DNA from: Holophagales bacterium
GTDB lineage: Bacteria; Acidobacteriota; Thermoanaerobaculia; Multivoradales; Multivoraceae
Assembly: GCA_009843505.1 (NCBI GenBank)
Contig: VYDI01000028.1
Coordinates: 62,001 to 126,000 of the forward strand
DNA: 64,000 nucleotides
Direction of reading: 5' to 3'
A program made the position numbers and the translations under genes. Below are positions 62,914-64,000 of the stretch, one piece after another; position 1 is the stretch's first letter, and each line of letters begins with the position of its first letter. The notes below the pieces were generated by a model that searched no databases, was not told where the DNA came from, and saw only the letters and a program-made list of their open reading frames with translations.

Positions 62914-64000
62914 ATGCTGAAGCAGTTCCTGTTTCACCTGCGTTCGAGCTGGGACCGGCGGCGACGGGACGCGGAGCTCGACGAGGAGATCCGCTTCCAT
63001 CTCGACGAGGAAGCGGAAGAGCGAGTCGAGGCGGGCCAGTCTCCCGAACGTGCTCACGCCGAAGCACGGCGCGACTTCGGCAACGTGACCCTGATTCGCG
63101 AGCGGACCCGCGAGACCTGGGGCTGGGCGCCCGTGGAGAGGCTCCTCAAGGACATTCGCGCCGCGTTCCGCATGATGCGACACAACAGCGGCTACACCTG
63201 CGCGGTCGTCCTGACCCTGGCACTCGGCATCGGACTGAACGCCCCGATGTACGAGATGCTGTCCCGCCTGTTCCTCCAGCCGCCACCCCACATCGAGGAC
63301 CCTGACCGCGTTCATCGCCTCTGGGTCAGCGAGCGCATCGATCCAGGCGATCGCGGCGTCTCCACGGGACGAACCTGGGTCGTCGATGCGTTGCAATGGC
63401 TCGACTTCGACGCCCTGAGCGCCGCCGACAACCCACTCATCGACGGCGTCGCGGGCCACCGAGTCTCTTTCAGGACGAACGGGCGCGGTCAGCGCGCCGA
63501 GAACGTCACGGTCTCCTGGGTCACAGGAGAGTTCTTCGACTTCCTTGGCGTGGCCCCAACGGCCGGAAGGTTGATCGCCGCCGAGGACGACGACCTGACG
63601 GCGCAACCTGTCGCCGTGATCAGCGACGGCTACCGCCGGCAGCGGTTCGGAAGCGCGGAGGAGGCGCTCGGCACGACGCTCAGTTTCGAGGACGTCACCT
63701 ACCTCGTCGTCGGCGTGCTGCCGCCCGGCTTCTCCGGGCCCCGCTCGAACGCCGTCGACGTGTGGCTGCCTCTCGAACACGCGGCGACGGCGAGCCGGGG
63801 GAACAGCTGGAGACGGTACGGAACCACCTTCTACCTAACGCCGTTCGTCCGGCTGGCGCCCGGCGCGACGGAGGAGGCCGCCGGCGCCGCGGTGACGGCC
63901 GCCGTCCGGGCAGCGCGTGCCGGGTCGCGGTTCCCGGACTCCCTGGACCGGGAGGCGACCGTGGCTCTCGGCCCGATCCTTCGAACCCGCGGCCCCGTCA
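62914..64000 (+). CDS. ADOP-family ABC transporter permease 2 (runs off the window)
   Basis: First 362 codons of a second ADOP permease, open at the window edge. It starts MLKQFLFHLRSSWDRRRRDA and shares long near-identical blocks with its neighbour, such as TLALGIGLNAPMYEMLSRLF and TWGWAPVERLL, so the two are recent tandem duplicates. Start is 14 bp after the upstream stop. The duplicated permeases may form a heterodimer or serve different substrates. Confidence 0.9.
   Translation, partial: MLKQFLFHLRSSWDRRRRDAELDEEIRFHLDEEAEERVEAGQSPERAHAEARRDFGNVTLIRERTRETWGWAPVERLLKDIRAAFRMMRHNSGYTCAVVLTLALGIGLNAPMYEMLSRLFLQPPPHIEDPDRVHRLWVSERIDPGDRGVSTGRTWVVDALQWLDFDALSAADNPLIDGVAGHRVSFRTNGRGQRAENVTVSWVTGEFFDFLGVAPTAGRLIAAEDDDLTAQPVAVISDGYRRQRFGSAEEALGTTLSFEDVTYLVVGVLPPGFSGPRSNAVDVWLPLEHAATASRGNSWRRYGTTFYLTPFVRLAPGATEEAAGAAVTAAVRAARAGSRFPDSLDREATVALGPILRTRGPV

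Overview
This is a GC-rich, gene-dense bacterial chromosome segment with no rRNA, tRNA, CRISPR array, prophage or recognisable IS transposase, and no gene-free stretch above 300 bases. The best lineage hint is the tandem pair of ADOP-type (acidobacterial duplicated orphan permease) genes at the right edge, next to a PadR regulator. Secreted amidohydrolases, PQQ dehydrogenases and a DUF1549/DUF1553 plus DUF1501 pair also fit Acidobacteriota (or a Planctomycetes-like bacterium). This assignment is inference. The sterol-modification genes described below would suit a marine, possibly sponge-associated, lifestyle, but nothing here proves it.

Layout. 0-17 kb is mostly housekeeping: a possible five-gene minus-strand operon (Tat-exported Gfo/Idh/MocA oxidoreductase, metallo-beta-lactamase-fold hydrolase, TlpA-like thioredoxin, amino-acid dehydrogenase, NudC), adenosine deaminase, DUF2277 plus an orphan MT-A70 methyltransferase, an M1 aminopeptidase, an aquaporin, glutathione-dependent formaldehyde dehydrogenase, a sodium/solute symporter, infC with an AUC start codon, and a divergent Ku/LigD end-joining pair. 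17-25 kb holds an antitoxin/VapC locus, a strange 1309-codon frame joining an MFS transporter to an outer-membrane beta-barrel, gamma-glutamyltransferase and a glutamate-cysteine-ligase-like enzyme. 26.2-28.4 kb is the highlight: a full-length ERG6-type sterol C-24 methyltransferase followed 16 bp later by a Rieske oxygenase resembling cholesterol 7-desaturase (DAF-36/Neverland).

28.5-48 kb is a periplasmic/secreted catabolic region: TolB-like propeller, four amidohydrolase or hydrolase genes, a GH43-like propeller, two PQQ dehydrogenases, an NRAMP-like carrier without the metal-binding motifs, DUF3500 and DUF3604 proteins, a toxin-antitoxin pair and a c-type cytochrome. 49-57.8 kb has the giant DUF1549/1553/LamG cytochrome with its DUF1501 partner, a DUF1214 protein, and a sulfotransferase / CPBP protease / tiny zinc-ribbon operon. 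57.8-64 kb is an efflux module: adaptor, ABC ATPase, PadR and two ADOP permeases, with the two divergent start codons inside one perfect 15-bp-arm palindrome.

A dispersed hairpin repeat (GCCGGC stem followed by GCACCCAGT) occurs about 15 times between genes, in both orientations, with covarying stems. In at least one case it appears to supply the start codon and basic N-terminus of a lipoprotein gene.
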